Origin: Actinomadura cremea
GTDB taxonomy: Bacteria > Actinomycetota > Actinomycetes > Streptosporangiales > Streptosporangiaceae
Assembly: GCF_014648495.1 (NCBI RefSeq)
Contig: NZ_BMRF01000027.1
Span: 36,266 to 100,265, forward strand
Length of the DNA: 64,000 bases
Reading direction: 5' to 3'
The translations under genes were made by a program, and so were the position numbers. This document shows positions 7,443-16,157 of the stretch, piece by piece (within the stretch, counting starts at the first letter, position 1; every line of letters begins with the position of its first letter). A model generated the notes under the pieces. It saw only the letters and a list, made by a program, of their open reading frames with translations. It did not search any database and was not told the origin of the DNA.

Positions 7443-8534
7443 GTGACGCGGACCCTCGGCATCCGGGCGCTCAACCGGGCGACCCTGGCGCGGCAACTGC
7501 TCCTGGCGCGGGAACGGGCGCCCGTCACCGAGGCCGTGGGCAGGCTGCTCTGCATGCAGGCGCAGGAGCCCAAACCGCCCTTCCTCGGGCTGTGGACCCG
7601 CCTGGACGGCTTCGAGGCGTCCGAACTCCACACGGCCCTGCACGACCGCTCGCTCGTCCGGGCGACCGCGATGCGCGCGACGCTCCACCTGATGACGGCG
7701 CCCGACTACACCGCCTTCCGGGCGACGCTCCAGCCGGTCCTGGACGGCGCGATGCGCCTGCTCGGCGACCGCGCCAAGGGGCTCGACGTCGGCAGGACGG
7801 CCGACGCGGCCCGCACTCTGCTCCGGGAACGGCCGAGAACGTTCAACGAGACCCGCGCGCTCCTGCAGGAGGAGTTCCCGGAGGTCAACGAACGCGCGCT
7901 CGGCTACGCCGTCCGGATGTGCGTCCCGCTGGTCATGGTGCCCACCGAGGACAGGTGGGCCTTCCCCCGGGCGTCCGAGTTCGCGCTCGCCGACTCGTGG
8001 ATCGGTTCCGCGCCCGCCGCCGAACCGGCCGTCGACGCGCTGATGCTGCGCTACCTGGCGGCCTACGGGCCCGCCTCGGCGGCCGACGCGCAGACCTGGT
8101 CGGGGCTGGCCGCGCTCGGCGAGGTGTTCGACCGGCTGCGGCCGCGGCTGCGCGCGTTCACCGACGACACGGGCCGCGAGCTGTTCGACCTGCCCGACGC
8201 CCCGCGGCCGGACGAGGACGTCCCGGCGCCCGCGCGCTTCCTGCCCGAGTTCGACACGCTCGTCCTGGCGCACGCCGACCGGCGGAGGATCATCGCCGAC
8301 GCCCACCGCCCGTCGCTCACCACGAAAAACCTCCGGGTCCGCGCCGTGTTCCTGTGGGACGGGTTCGCGCGGGGCGTCTGGGAGACCGGGTACAAGCGTC
8401 GCGCCGCCACCCTGCGGCTCCGGCCGTTCGAGCCGCTGCCGCGGGAGGCCGTGGCGGCGCTGACCGCCGAAGGCGAGGCGCTGCTGCGCTTCGCCGAACC
8501 CGCGGCGAAGGAGACCGCCGTCACCGTCGAATGA
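7443..8534 (+). CDS. Winged-helix (AlkZ/HTH_42 family) protein
   Basis: A 363-residue member of the HTH_42 (formerly DUF1006) family. The N-terminal GRLLCMQAQEPKPPFLGLWTRL contains the QxQ motif (Q39, Q41) that serves as catalytic site in AlkZ-type DNA glycosylases. The expected helical region RATAMRATLHLMTAPDY and the C-terminal domain with FLPEFDTLVLAHADRRRI and VRAVFLWDGFARGVW follow in order. AlkZ relatives unhook interstrand crosslinks, in some producers as self-resistance to crosslinking antibiotics; a general repair role is equally possible. The GTG start at 7443 has no clear ribosome-binding site. The gene appears monocistronic. Confidence 0.82.
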   Translation: MTRTLGIRALNRATLARQLLLARERAPVTEAVGRLLCMQAQEPKPPFLGLWTRLDGFEASELHTALHDRSLVRATAMRATLHLMTAPDYTAFRATLQPVLDGAMRLLGDRAKGLDVGRTADAARTLLRERPRTFNETRALLQEEFPEVNERALGYAVRMCVPLVMVPTEDRWAFPRASEFALADSWIGSAPAAEPAVDALMLRYLAAYGPASAADAQTWSGLAALGEVFDRLRPRLRAFTDDTGRELFDLPDAPRPDEDVPAPARFLPEFDTLVLAHADRRRIIADAHRPSLTTKNLRVRAVFLWDGFARGVWETGYKRRAATLRLRPFEPLPREAVAALTAEGEALLRFAEPAAKETAVTVE

Positions 8535-8677
8535 CGCTACGGGGGCGTCCGACTCCGAATGGTGATCGATCTGATACCTGTACTGATTGAAAGATCCACC
8601 ATTTCGGCGCAAGCTGTCTCCGACGTCTGGAATGACCCGCCCGTTCCTTCCGCCACACCCGCCGACAGGAAACGACC

Positions 8678-8956
8678 ATGTTCGAGATCTGGGAGACGAA
8701 CGAGCCCGCCCGGCTCATCAGCGACGCGGGGAGCCTGGAGGTGGCACTGGAGAAGGTCGACACCATGTGCCGGCTCCGGCACGATCAGGCCGTCGCGCAC
8801 ATCGGTGACACAGGGGAGCACTACCACTTCGAGATCCGGGACGACGCCGGCAAGGCCCTCGCCCGCCTGAGCTACGTCCCCGACACCTCCCGCGCCTACC
8901 AGAGCGTCGTCATCGAGGAGATGCGGGACGCGCACCCGGCCGCCGACGGCCGCTGA
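8678..8956 (+). CDS. Hypothetical protein, 92 residues
   Basis: A small acidic protein starting MFEIWETNEPARLIS at an ATG preceded by AGGAAA. It alternates short strands and helices (residues 47-70: HYHFEIRDDAGKALARLSYV) and has no membrane segment or recognised motif. The reading frame has strong GC3 bias, supporting real coding. An AT-richer segment at 8560-8610 upstream is a likely promoter. Function unknown. Confidence 0.65.
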   Translation: MFEIWETNEPARLISDAGSLEVALEKVDTMCRLRHDQAVAHIGDTGEHYHFEIRDDAGKALARLSYVPDTSRAYQSVVIEEMRDAHPAADGR

Positions 8957-9041
8957 CCGCTCCGCCCGTCCCCGCACCCGACACCGCGGGGCCGTGGCAG
9001 TATGCCTCTGTTCCTCGACGGACACGAGACGGGAGTGCCGG

Positions 9042-10346
9042 GTGCGCAAGGCGTGGCGACCGCCATCGGAGGGCGGGACGGTCCCGCCGCCGGCGGAGGA
9101 GGCCGGAGAGCTGACCGCAGCCGCCCTGGCCGCGCTCTCGCACGGCGACACCGACGCTTTCCGGGCGCGCACGTCCGCCCTCGCCGGGGCGGACGTCCCG
9201 GGCTGGCCGCGCGCCGTCGACCGCTGCCTCGCCGAGCGGCTGCACCGGGCGGTCGCCACCGCCTGGGAACGCGGTTGGCAGCCCGCCGACGTCGTCCGCT
9301 ACACGGCACGCCGCCGCTCCCCCCGGCACGCCCGGCTCGCGACGGACGCCGTCGCCGCCGAGCTGCGCGCCTACTCCGCCGCGACCGTGGACGAGCGCTG
9401 GCACGAGCAACTCGCGGGCCTCGACGCCCGGATCTGGTGGGGGGACGACGCGGGCTACGCGGACCGATGGTGCGCGCGCGAGGACGTCGACCGGACGACC
9501 TTCGTGGGCTGCACCGCCGAGCTCGTCCATCTCCTGGAGGGCCTGCCCCGGCTCGCCAGGATCGGGCCGCCGCCGGGGAGCGCGCCGAGGGAGGTCCCGC
9601 GGCACCGCGCCCGCGACGTCGACCAGCGGATGCTCGGCCGGGTACGTGCCCTGCTCGCTAAGGCGGAGTCGACAGAGTTCCCCGAGGAGGCCGAGGCGCT
9701 CAGCGCGCGCGCTCAGGAGCTCATCGCCCGCCACAGCATCGACCACGCGCTGCTGGACGCCGAGTCGGGCGACGTGGCCGGGCCCGCGGGGTGCCGCGTC
9801 CCCGTGGACAGTCCCTACGACGCGCCCAAGGCCGTCCTGCTGACGGTCGTGGCGGACGCCAACCACTGCCGGGCGGTCTGGCACCGCGAGCTCGGGTTCT
9901 CCACGGTGCTGGGCTTCCCCGCCGATCTGGCGGCGGTGGAGATGCTGTTCACGTCCCTGCTGGTGCAGGCCACGTCGGCGATGGTGCACGCGGGTCCGCG
10001 GCGGGACGCACGGGGGCGCTCACGGACGCGGTCGTTCCGGCACGCCTTCCTCAACGCCTACGCGGCGCGGATCGGCGAACGGCTGCGGGACGCCGCGGGC
10101 GGGGTCGCGGAGCGGGCCGCCGCCGAGCGGGCGGCCACGGGCGCCGGCGGGAGGGATCCCCTCCCCGTGCTGGCGGCGCGCGACGGGGCCGTCGACCGGA
10201 CCGTCGAGACGATGTTCCCGAATCTGGCCAGGGGACGGGCGGGTTCGGTGTCCAATCTGGAGGGCTGGGCGGCCGGGCGGGCGGCCGCCGACCTCGCCAG
10301 CCTGAACGGCCGGTCGGAGGTCACCGGGGCGCGTCGCCGCGGCTAG
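9042..10346 (+). CDS. DUF2786 domain-containing protein
   Basis: A 434-residue protein. The DUF2786 signature RMLGRVRALLAKAESTEFPEEAEALSA...QELIARHSID is at about 196-236. It is preceded by an all-helical region (20-180) typical of actinobacterial DUF2786 proteins and followed by a mixed region (DANHCRAVWHRELGFSTVLGF; FRHAFLNAYAARIGERL). The biochemical role of DUF2786 is unknown; phage and plasmid homologues exist. GTG 9042 is chosen because a GGGAG lies about 8 nt upstream; an in-frame codon at 8994 would add 16 unconvincing residues. Confidence 0.8.
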   Translation: MRKAWRPPSEGGTVPPPAEEAGELTAAALAALSHGDTDAFRARTSALAGADVPGWPRAVDRCLAERLHRAVATAWERGWQPADVVRYTARRRSPRHARLATDAVAAELRAYSAATVDERWHEQLAGLDARIWWGDDAGYADRWCAREDVDRTTFVGCTAELVHLLEGLPRLARIGPPPGSAPREVPRHRARDVDQRMLGRVRALLAKAESTEFPEEAEALSARAQELIARHSIDHALLDAESGDVAGPAGCRVPVDSPYDAPKAVLLTVVADANHCRAVWHRELGFSTVLGFPADLAAVEMLFTSLLVQATSAMVHAGPRRDARGRSRTRSFRHAFLNAYAARIGERLRDAAGGVAERAAAERAATGAGGRDPLPVLAARDGAVDRTVETMFPNLARGRAGSVSNLEGWAAGRAAADLASLNGRSEVTGARRRG

Positions 10347-10448
10347 GACGCGGCCCCTCTGCGCACGGGGTCCCCCCGGGGGGCGAGGGGGACGTCCGTT
10401 CATGTGCTCGCCTCTGCTCGTCGGTATCGGTCATGGAGCGGGAGCGGT

Positions 10449-10661
10449 TCAGCCCTTCTTGCGCCGGGTGTTCCCGCCGCGGCCGCGCAGGGGGACTCCC
10501 GCCTCCTTCAGGACGTTGTAGATGAATCCGTACGACCGGCCCGTCTCGGCCGCCAGGTCCCGGATGCTCTCGCCGGCCGCGTACCGCGGAGCGAGCTCCT
10601 TGGCCAGCTGCGTGCGTTCGGCACCGGTGACTCGGGTGCCCCTCGACAGAGTTCGGGTCAC
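10449..10661 (-). CDS. Small helix-turn-helix protein
   Basis: A 70-residue basic protein. GTG 10661 follows AGGAGG with 5-nt spacing, which decides the start over much longer open frames. The core ERTQLAKELAPRYAAGESIRDLAAETGRSYGFIYNVLKEAGVPLRGRGG is a resolvase/transposase-like or sigma-4-like helix-turn-helix with a basic C-terminal tail (NTRRKKG). Nearly identical short proteins are widespread in Streptomyces and Actinomadura and behave as putative DNA-binding proteins. An AT-rich promoter-like stretch lies at 10720-10760. Confidence 0.8.
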   Translation of the reverse strand: MTRTLSRGTRVTGAERTQLAKELAPRYAAGESIRDLAAETGRSYGFIYNVLKEAGVPLRGRGGNTRRKKG

Positions 10662-10843
10662 GGGGACCTCCTGTTCGACGGCTGGGCGGCGGGTCCGTCC
10701 CCGCAGCTCACAGCAGTGTTGATCTACCCAACGTACACATTCCCCCCAATTACGCCCGCGATGCCGCACGAATCGCCGCGAATTCGGCCGAAGCTGGTCT
10801 TTTCCGTGGTGAACGGCGTGTCGTGACCTGATCTCAACCCCGG

Positions 10844-10866
10844 TTATCCACAGAACGCGCTTCTGG
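10844..10866 (+). promoter_or_regulatory. TTATCCACAGAAC-N4-TTCT upstream motif, copy 1
   Basis: TTATCCACA (10844-10852, a perfect DnaA-box sequence) merges into a perfect dyad CAGAA-CGCGC-TTCTG (10851-10865). It starts 81 bp upstream of the ATG at 10925. The same composite element lies 87 bp upstream of the paralogue at 18368. Confidence 0.6.
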
Positions 10867-10924
10867 CGCACCGGAGCGTCACGGCGGCCCATGCTGTTCC
10901 CCGTCCCCCTCGGAAGGAGCCCGC

Positions 10925-11875
10925 ATGGCCGCCATCACGTTCCCCGTCCCCACGACCACCACGTCCCGGTTCGCCGTCGCCGCCGACCACGTCCCGCACG
11001 ACCTCGCGAACCTCCTGCTCTGCGCCCCGGAAGGCCCCTACGACGCGCACATCGCCGGACGCGTCGGCTCGCCCCAGCTCGGCCTCGCCCGGGACGACCT
11101 GGCCTCGATGCGCTGGAACCCGCTGCGCATCAGGGCCGCCCGCCCCGAGGACCGGCGGGCCGAATGGGCCTTCCACGACGCGGAGGAGTTCGCCGTCGTC
11201 ACGGCCGCGGCACCGATCACCGACCAGCCCCGCGCGTCACAGGTCGCCCGCGCCGCCGCCCGCGCCCTCGCCGAGGCCACCGGCGGGATCGCCGCCGACC
11301 TGGTCACCGGCCACGTCCTCGCCCCCGAGGCCGAACGCCCCCGGTTCGTCCTCGCCGACCGCTGGCTCGGCGACGTCCTGCCGCCCGTCCGCGCCGACGG
11401 CCGCTGCACCGCCGCCGACCCCGAACACGATCCCGAGGGCGTCAACGGCTGCTCGTGCGTGCGCCTCCGCACCCGCGGCCTCCGCCGGTTCGGGCTTCCC
11501 GAGCTCCAGATCACCGACGTCGCCTGCCCGCACGACCTCGCCGCGCTGAACGTCCTGCGCAGCACCGCCCGGCGGCTGCTGACCGACCACTGGTCCTGGC
11601 TCGCCACCGGCCCGGCCGAACGCTCCCGCACGATCGACGGCGACGTCCACCTCACCGAAGCCGATTTCGGCGACTTCTGGGGCGGCCGACGCTTCCACCT
11701 CACGTCCCCGAGCCCCTTCCAGGTTCGCCTCGGCTCGCTCACCCCCCGCCTGCTGACCATCGACCCGCCCGAGGAGTTCGAGGGCACCGTCAACGACTGG
11801 CTGTGGGGCGACCAGATCCCCCTGGGCCTCTACGACGCGACCGGTTCCCCCGCCGATCCGGCCCTCGCCGCCTGA
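10925..11875 (+). CDS. Uncharacterised Cys/His protein, paralogue 1
   Basis: A 316-residue soluble protein with a paralogue at 18368-19276. Shared blocks are FVLADxWLGxxLPP (141-154), GRC (C161), CxCVRLRxRGLxRxGxPELxI (C176, C178), VACxHDxAALNVLRxTAxRLL (C201, H203, D204), FWGGR (251-255) and GTxNDWLW (288-294). The conserved C161/C176/C178/C201/H203 set could bind zinc. The block ARALAEATGGIAADLVTGHVL has the look of a DUF4261-type alpha/beta domain, but this is weak. ATG 10925 follows GGAAGGAG. No partner gene in an operon is evident; a hairpin ends the unit. Function unknown. Confidence 0.7.
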   Translation: MAAITFPVPTTTTSRFAVAADHVPHDLANLLLCAPEGPYDAHIAGRVGSPQLGLARDDLASMRWNPLRIRAARPEDRRAEWAFHDAEEFAVVTAAAPITDQPRASQVARAAARALAEATGGIAADLVTGHVLAPEAERPRFVLADRWLGDVLPPVRADGRCTAADPEHDPEGVNGCSCVRLRTRGLRRFGLPELQITDVACPHDLAALNVLRSTARRLLTDHWSWLATGPAERSRTIDGDVHLTEADFGDFWGGRRFHLTSPSPFQVRLGSLTPRLLTIDPPEEFEGTVNDWLWGDQIPLGLYDATGSPADPALAA

Positions 11876-11912
11876 CCTCTCGAGCGCATCACCCGACGGT
11901 TCGACATGTGTG

Positions 11913-11934
11913 GCTCCCACTGCACCGTGGGAGC
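11913..11934. terminator. Hairpin after the 10925-11875 gene
   Basis: GCTCCCAC / GTGGGAGC, 8-bp perfect stem with 6-nt loop, no U-tract; a U-less actinomycete-type terminator is likely. Confidence 0.5.
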
Positions 11935-12050
11935 ACCGCACGGCCACTTGCCCGGGCCCGCAAATCGCGCGAAATCACCAGGGAGCGCACCGCGAGCACG
12001 AAAGAAGATCTTCACCCCCACAGCCTTAATGTGACCAAAAGTCAACGCTC

Positions 12051-12069
12051 CGTAGTCAATCTGACTACG
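12051..12069. promoter_or_regulatory. Dyad CGTAGTC-N5-GACTACG
   Basis: A perfect 7-bp inverted repeat 43-61 bp upstream of the ATG at 12112, in an AT-richer stretch (12025-12075), well placed for an operator overlapping the promoter. Confidence 0.45.
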
Positions 12070-12111
12070 ATCGGACTCCGACGGTGACCAAGGCGATCCC
12101 CCGGGGCGAAC

Positions 12112-13227
12112 ATGAACCGTTTCGTGCCAGATCTCAGACTCGCCGCCGTGGTCGGCGGCTTGCGTCGCTCTGCCTGCGGTGCGCTGGGCTGCACGGCGGC
12201 GGCAGGCGTCATTTCCATAGGCGTCCCCTTGACGGCGGAAGCGGCGACCTTCGGCGAACGGGCACGCCGACACGTCCCCGCCGTCCATGACCGGAGCGCG
12301 TTCACCTCGCTCCGCGAGCAGAACCGCCCCTCGGACGCCCGGCGCCTCCCCGGCCCGCATCCCCCCGCCTGGCCCCCCGAACGCGGCCGCCGCGCCCCGA
12401 TCGCCCCCGCGGACTCCCCACCGAGACCGCACATGGACGGCCGAGCCCCCCGCCCGGAAAGCGCCACGCTCGAGACGAGTCGGCCCTCCGCCCGGCCGCC
12501 GACGACACAAGCCGCCGGAGCCGGTGGCACCACCCCGATGGAGACGGCTCTGCTCCTCTTCCTGCTGCTCCCGATCGGCGCCGCGATCTGTTACCCGCTG
12601 CGGCGCCGCACCTCCAAGCCGTCCCCGGAGCCGTCCCCCCGCACGGTGCTCCGCTGCGACCCCCGCTTCGACCCGTACGCCATCGACGCCGTGGGGCTCG
12701 CCGGCCCGGGTGCCCTCGCCACGGCCCGTGTCATGGCCCTCGCGGCGCTCGGAACGCCCACCCCCTCCCTGGTCGTGATCCCCCGGCCGGACGCCACCAG
12801 AATGTTCGGCGTCGACGACGACGAGTTCCTCGACGAGGACATATCGGAACTGTTCGTCCCGGGAAATCTCGACGCCGCCCTGGCCTACCTGGAAACCGAG
12901 CTGGCCATTCGGCAGAACGACGGGAAGGCCCCCGTACCCCGGCTGCTCCTCATCGCCGACTGCGCGGGCGAGGTCGACCGCATCCACGCGCTCATGGCCC
13001 GCCATCGAGGCGGTGTGTCGGCGATCCTGATGGGGCCCTGGACCGGTGACCGCGCGGCCGTCGACTCCGGGGGCGTGGTGACCGATCCCCCGGCAGACGC
13101 GCCCGGCCTGCCCGATCGCCTACCGACGATGTCCAGAATGCAGGCCGGCAGCCTCCTCCATGCCGCAGCCCTGCCCCCTCCGGTCCGCAGGCGCCCCTCC
13201 CGCCGCTCCACAGCCCGACGCTCCTAG
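12112..13227 (+). CDS. Exported/membrane protein with a LysM-BTAD-type middle domain
   Basis: A 371-residue protein of unknown role. Residues 20-45 look like a signal or membrane segment (GCTAAAGVISIGVPLTAEA). Residues 55-140 are a Pro/Arg-rich spacer, and METALLLFLLLPIGAAICYPLRRR (143-166) is a clear transmembrane helix followed by a cytoplasmic domain. That domain (DPYAIDAVGLAGPGALATARVMALAAL ... LVVIPRPDATRMFG ... DLDAALAYLE-like segment ... LLLIADCAGEVDRIHALMARHRGGVSAILMGPW) resembles the region between the membrane helices and the BTAD domain of large actinobacterial LysM/BTAD regulators, here without the LysM or DNA-binding parts. It is probably a free-standing or truncated member of that group. 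Confidence 0.6.
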   Translation: MNRFVPDLRLAAVVGGLRRSACGALGCTAAAGVISIGVPLTAEAATFGERARRHVPAVHDRSAFTSLREQNRPSDARRLPGPHPPAWPPERGRRAPIAPADSPPRPHMDGRAPRPESATLETSRPSARPPTTQAAGAGGTTPMETALLLFLLLPIGAAICYPLRRRTSKPSPEPSPRTVLRCDPRFDPYAIDAVGLAGPGALATARVMALAALGTPTPSLVVIPRPDATRMFGVDDDEFLDEDISELFVPGNLDAALAYLETELAIRQNDGKAPVPRLLLIADCAGEVDRIHALMARHRGGVSAILMGPWTGDRAAVDSGGVVTDPPADAPGLPDRLPTMSRMQAGSLLHAAALPPPVRRRPSRRSTARRS

Positions 13228-13280
13228 GGCGACTTCGAGACGTGGACCTCGCCAATGCTCGGGCGCGCGGCGGGGTTCGT

Positions 13281-14048
13281 TCAAGGGTCGAGGGCGACCG
13301 TGCCGGCGTCGGCTCTGGTGCTCCGGAGGGCGCGGAGCGCCCGCCGGAGCACCGCCGTGTCGGGTGGCTGGTCGATGCCGCGATCGAGGTAGGCGTCGCA
13401 GCGTGCCAGCCATGCGCGGGCGGCTTCCTCGATGCGGGCCTCGGCCCTGCGTGACCTCGCCAGTGCCAGGTCGCGCTTCTCGGCGAGGATCCGTCGGGTC
13501 AGATCGTCGTCGTCGGCCAGGGCTTGGACGTCACGGAGTCGGAAACGGCTCAGCCGGTCTCGTTGGAGGCCGCGTTCCTCGGCTATCCGGTCGAAGGTCT
13601 TGCGGGGCCAGTCGAGGATCACCGCGGCGCCGCCGGCGTCGACGCTGTCGAGGAGGGGGCCCTTGCGTGCCGCGACGACCTCGCGGACGGCCTCGGGATC
13701 GAGTGCGTCCAGGTCGCGGAGGAGGTAGACCGGGTGACCGCGGAAGCTGCTGATGACGCTGAGGTCGCCGCGGGCGGCCAGGACCTCGACGTCACGGCGG
13801 TCCACGTCGAGGCGGACTCGGGCGGCGAGCCGGGCGGCCGCCCGGGTGGATCCGATGGGCGGCTCCTCTCCGAAGGCGGCGGCGAGCCGTTCGCCGTGGT
13901 CCTTGCACTGCTCGGCGAGACCGGACGACCAGCGTTCACCGTCGAGGTCGGGTTCGGGGAGGACGCCGTGCTCCCGGCCGACGCGCATCTGCCAGCGGGC
14001 GATTCCGAGATACCGGGCGAACTGGTGGGTGCCGTAATGGGCGGGCAT
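13281..14048 (-). CDS. Hypothetical protein with HTH-like segments
   Basis: A 255-residue, Arg/Asp-rich soluble protein. Its start (MPAHYGTHQFARYLGIARWQMRVGREHGVLPEPD) resembles the winged-helix start of MerR- or excisionase-like proteins, and a second helical segment (RAAARLAARVRLDVDRRDVEVLAARGDLSV) may be another small DNA-binding fold. The C-terminal third is helical and charged (AEKRDLALARSRRAEARIEEAARAWLARCDAYL). ATG 14048 has AAAGG about 9 nt upstream. TTATCCACA occurs on its coding strand 95 bp upstream of the start. No family name can be given. Confidence 0.6.
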   Translation of the reverse strand: MPAHYGTHQFARYLGIARWQMRVGREHGVLPEPDLDGERWSSGLAEQCKDHGERLAAAFGEEPPIGSTRAAARLAARVRLDVDRRDVEVLAARGDLSVISSFRGHPVYLLRDLDALDPEAVREVVAARKGPLLDSVDAGGAAVILDWPRKTFDRIAEERGLQRDRLSRFRLRDVQALADDDDLTRRILAEKRDLALARSRRAEARIEEAARAWLARCDAYLDRGIDQPPDTAVLRRALRALRSTRADAGTVALDP

Positions 14049-14134
14049 GGTCGGAACCTTTCGAACGTGATGGAGAACGTTGTCGAGTTCCAGCGTCACG
14101 TGCGCGGCGGACGACCGTCCGGAAAACGCGAGCC

Positions 14135-14143
14135 TGTGGATAA
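14135..14143 (-). promoter_or_regulatory. TTATCCACA box upstream of the 13281-14048 gene
   Basis: A perfect TTATCCACA on the minus strand, beginning 95 bp upstream of the ATG, inside the dyad GTGGA-N4-TCCAC. The downstream AGAAC/GTTCT part of the motif found at 10844 and 18281 is absent here. Confidence 0.4.
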
Positions 14144-14246
14144 CTCCACGGAATGTTTCTCCCATTTCGGGTATTGACGGTCATTTCATTCGAGCTACTC
14201 CGAACTCGCGACTTGGGGAGGTCCCAGAGCGTGCAAAGGTAAGGGC

Positions 14247-15185
14247 ATGAACCTGATGAGGCGGCTGGGAATCGGGCTGGCGGCGGTGGGCCGGCCGGCG
14301 TACATCAACGTGGGCAGGGCGGAGGAAATGCCGCTGCGGCGAGGGGTGGACGACCTGCGGCAGGCCACCTGGGACCTCCTGGACGCGGCGTACGCGGCGG
14401 GCATCCGATGGATGGACGCGGCCAGGTCCTACGGCAGGGCGGAGGAGTTCCTCGGCGGGTGGCTCGAGGACCGCGCGCCCGGGAACGTGACCGTGTCGAG
14501 CAAATGGGGGTACGCGTACGTCGGTGACTGGGACATCGAAGCGCCGGTGCACGAACTCAAGGAGCACAGCCTGGCGCGGTACCGGTCCCAGTACGCGGAG
14601 ACCCGCGCCCTCCTAGGGAGTCACCTGTCCGTCTACCAAGTGCATTCACTCACCATGGAAAGCACTCTCTTCAAAGACGTACGGTTGCAGGCCGCCATCG
14701 CGGAGGCCGCCTCCGACGGGGTCCGCGTGGGGTTCTCCACGTCCGGGCCCGAGCAGAGTGAGACCATTCGCCGCGCCATGGCCCTGGAAGTGTCCGGGCA
14801 GCGTCTATTCAGCACGGTCCAGTCGACGTGGAACATTTTGGAGACCTCTGCGGAGGACGCACTGCGAGAAGCCCACGCGGACGGCTTGCACGTGATCCTC
14901 AAGGAAGTGATGGCGAACGGGAAGCTGGCGTTGAGACCGCCCATGGCGGCGCGGACGGTCGCTTTCGAGAACCGTGTGGAGCCGGACGCCCTCGCCATCG
15001 CGGCGGCGTTGAGCCGCCCCTGGGCCGACACCGTCCTGATCGGCGCGGTCAGCCCGGCTCAGCTCGAGGCCAACCTGCGGGCGACGGGCGTTTCGCTGGA
15101 CGAACGGGAGCTACGGGTGCTCGCACGTCTGAGCGTCCCGCCGCAGCGCTACTGGGCCGACCGGAGCGCGCTGCCCTGGACCTGA
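14247..15185 (+). CDS. Aldo/keto reductase
   Basis: A 312-residue NADPH-dependent (beta/alpha)8 oxidoreductase. The catalytic tetrad is visible: D57 and Y62 (WMDAARSYGRAEEF), K86 (VSSKWGY) and H133 (YQVHS). The C-terminal cofactor region IGAVSPAQLEANLRAT is also recognisable. The length is normal for the family. Members reduce aldehydes or ketones of sugars and xenobiotics; the substrate is not predictable. The start is ATG 14247 or 14256, with AAAGG just upstream. It lies 60 bp before a Ser/Thr kinase gene. Confidence 0.88.
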   Translation: MNLMRRLGIGLAAVGRPAYINVGRAEEMPLRRGVDDLRQATWDLLDAAYAAGIRWMDAARSYGRAEEFLGGWLEDRAPGNVTVSSKWGYAYVGDWDIEAPVHELKEHSLARYRSQYAETRALLGSHLSVYQVHSLTMESTLFKDVRLQAAIAEAASDGVRVGFSTSGPEQSETIRRAMALEVSGQRLFSTVQSTWNILETSAEDALREAHADGLHVILKEVMANGKLALRPPMAARTVAFENRVEPDALAIAAALSRPWADTVLIGAVSPAQLEANLRATGVSLDERELRVLARLSVPPQRYWADRSALPWT

Positions 15186-15244
15186 CGGGGCGAGACGGCC
15201 TCCGCTTCATGGCACGATGAAGCGCGCCCACCAAGATCGGATTC

Positions 15245-16153
15245 GTGTCGATGCAGCCAGAACCTCCCCAGTTGATCGGCCCCTACCGCATCGTCGCCCG
15301 GCTCGGCGCCGGCGGCATGGGCGAGGTGTTCCTCGCGACGTCGCCGAGCGGCCGGGCCGTCGCCGTGAAGGTCATCCGCGAGGAGTTGCTGGACGACCCG
15401 AAATGGCGCGCACGGTTCTCGCGGGAGGTGACGTCGGCGCGGTCGGTCAGCGGTTTCTACACGGCGCCCGTAGTGGACGCCGATCCGGACGCCGACCGGC
15501 CGTGGCTCGCCACCCAGTACATCCGCGGGGTCAGCCTCGCGAAGGCGGTGCAGGAGAAAGGGCCCTTGCCCGAGCAGGCCGCGTGCAGGCTCGGGGCCGG
15601 GCTGGCGGAGGCGCTGATCGCGATCCACGACACGGGGATCGTGCACCGTGATCTCAAGCCGTCGAACGTGCTGCTGGCATCGGACGGCCCCCGCGTGATC
15701 GACTTCGGCATCGCGCGCCCGCTGGGGGCCGTCCCGCTCTCCCGCACGGAGATCCTGGGGACGCCGGCGTACATGTCCCCCGAGCAGGCGCTCGGTGAAC
15801 CCGTGACGCCGCGCAGCGACGTGTTCGCGCTGGGGTCGACGCTCGTCTTCGCGGCGACCGGTTCGGCCCCCTTCGGCACCGGCCGCAAGGTGCGCGCGCG
15901 GGTCGTTCACGGCGTGCCCGACCTCAGCAGGCTGCCCGACCCGATGCGGGGCGTGGTGTCGCGCTGCCTCGGCAAGATGCCCGAGGACCGCCCGTCACCG
16001 GACCAGGTCCTCACCGCGTTCTCCCTGCTCCTCGACGCGCACTACGGCGTGGAATGGCTGCCCGCAGGAGTCGAAGAGCTCATCGGCGCGCACCAGCGGA
16101 CGCTCCCGGAGGTCACCGCCGAACTGCCCACGCTGCGGGAACCGTCTCCGTAG
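15245..16153 (+). CDS. Soluble serine/threonine protein kinase
   Basis: A 302-residue Hanks-type kinase with no transmembrane or sensor domain. The glycine loop LGAGGMGEV is at 20-28, catalytic K42 at AVAVKVI, HRDLKPSN at 134-141, DFG at 153-155 and the activation-segment end GTPAYMSPEQ at 172-181. It ends shortly after the kinase fold with a 40-residue tail, so it must be regulated or localised by partners. Actinomycete kinases of this type phosphorylate regulators of growth, secondary metabolism or the cell wall. The start is GTG 15245 or ATG 15251. It is convergent with the TenA/PqqC-like gene. Confidence 0.92.
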   Translation: MSMQPEPPQLIGPYRIVARLGAGGMGEVFLATSPSGRAVAVKVIREELLDDPKWRARFSREVTSARSVSGFYTAPVVDADPDADRPWLATQYIRGVSLAKAVQEKGPLPEQAACRLGAGLAEALIAIHDTGIVHRDLKPSNVLLASDGPRVIDFGIARPLGAVPLSRTEILGTPAYMSPEQALGEPVTPRSDVFALGSTLVFAATGSAPFGTGRKVRARVVHGVPDLSRLPDPMRGVVSRCLGKMPEDRPSPDQVLTAFSLLLDAHYGVEWLPAGVEELIGAHQRTLPEVTAELPTLREPSP

Positions 16154-16157
16154 GACG

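Noticed and set aside
8994-9041. Upstream start for the DUF2786 protein
   Set aside because: The extra 16 residues are Cys/Arg-rich without family match, and the ribosome-binding site favours GTG 9042.
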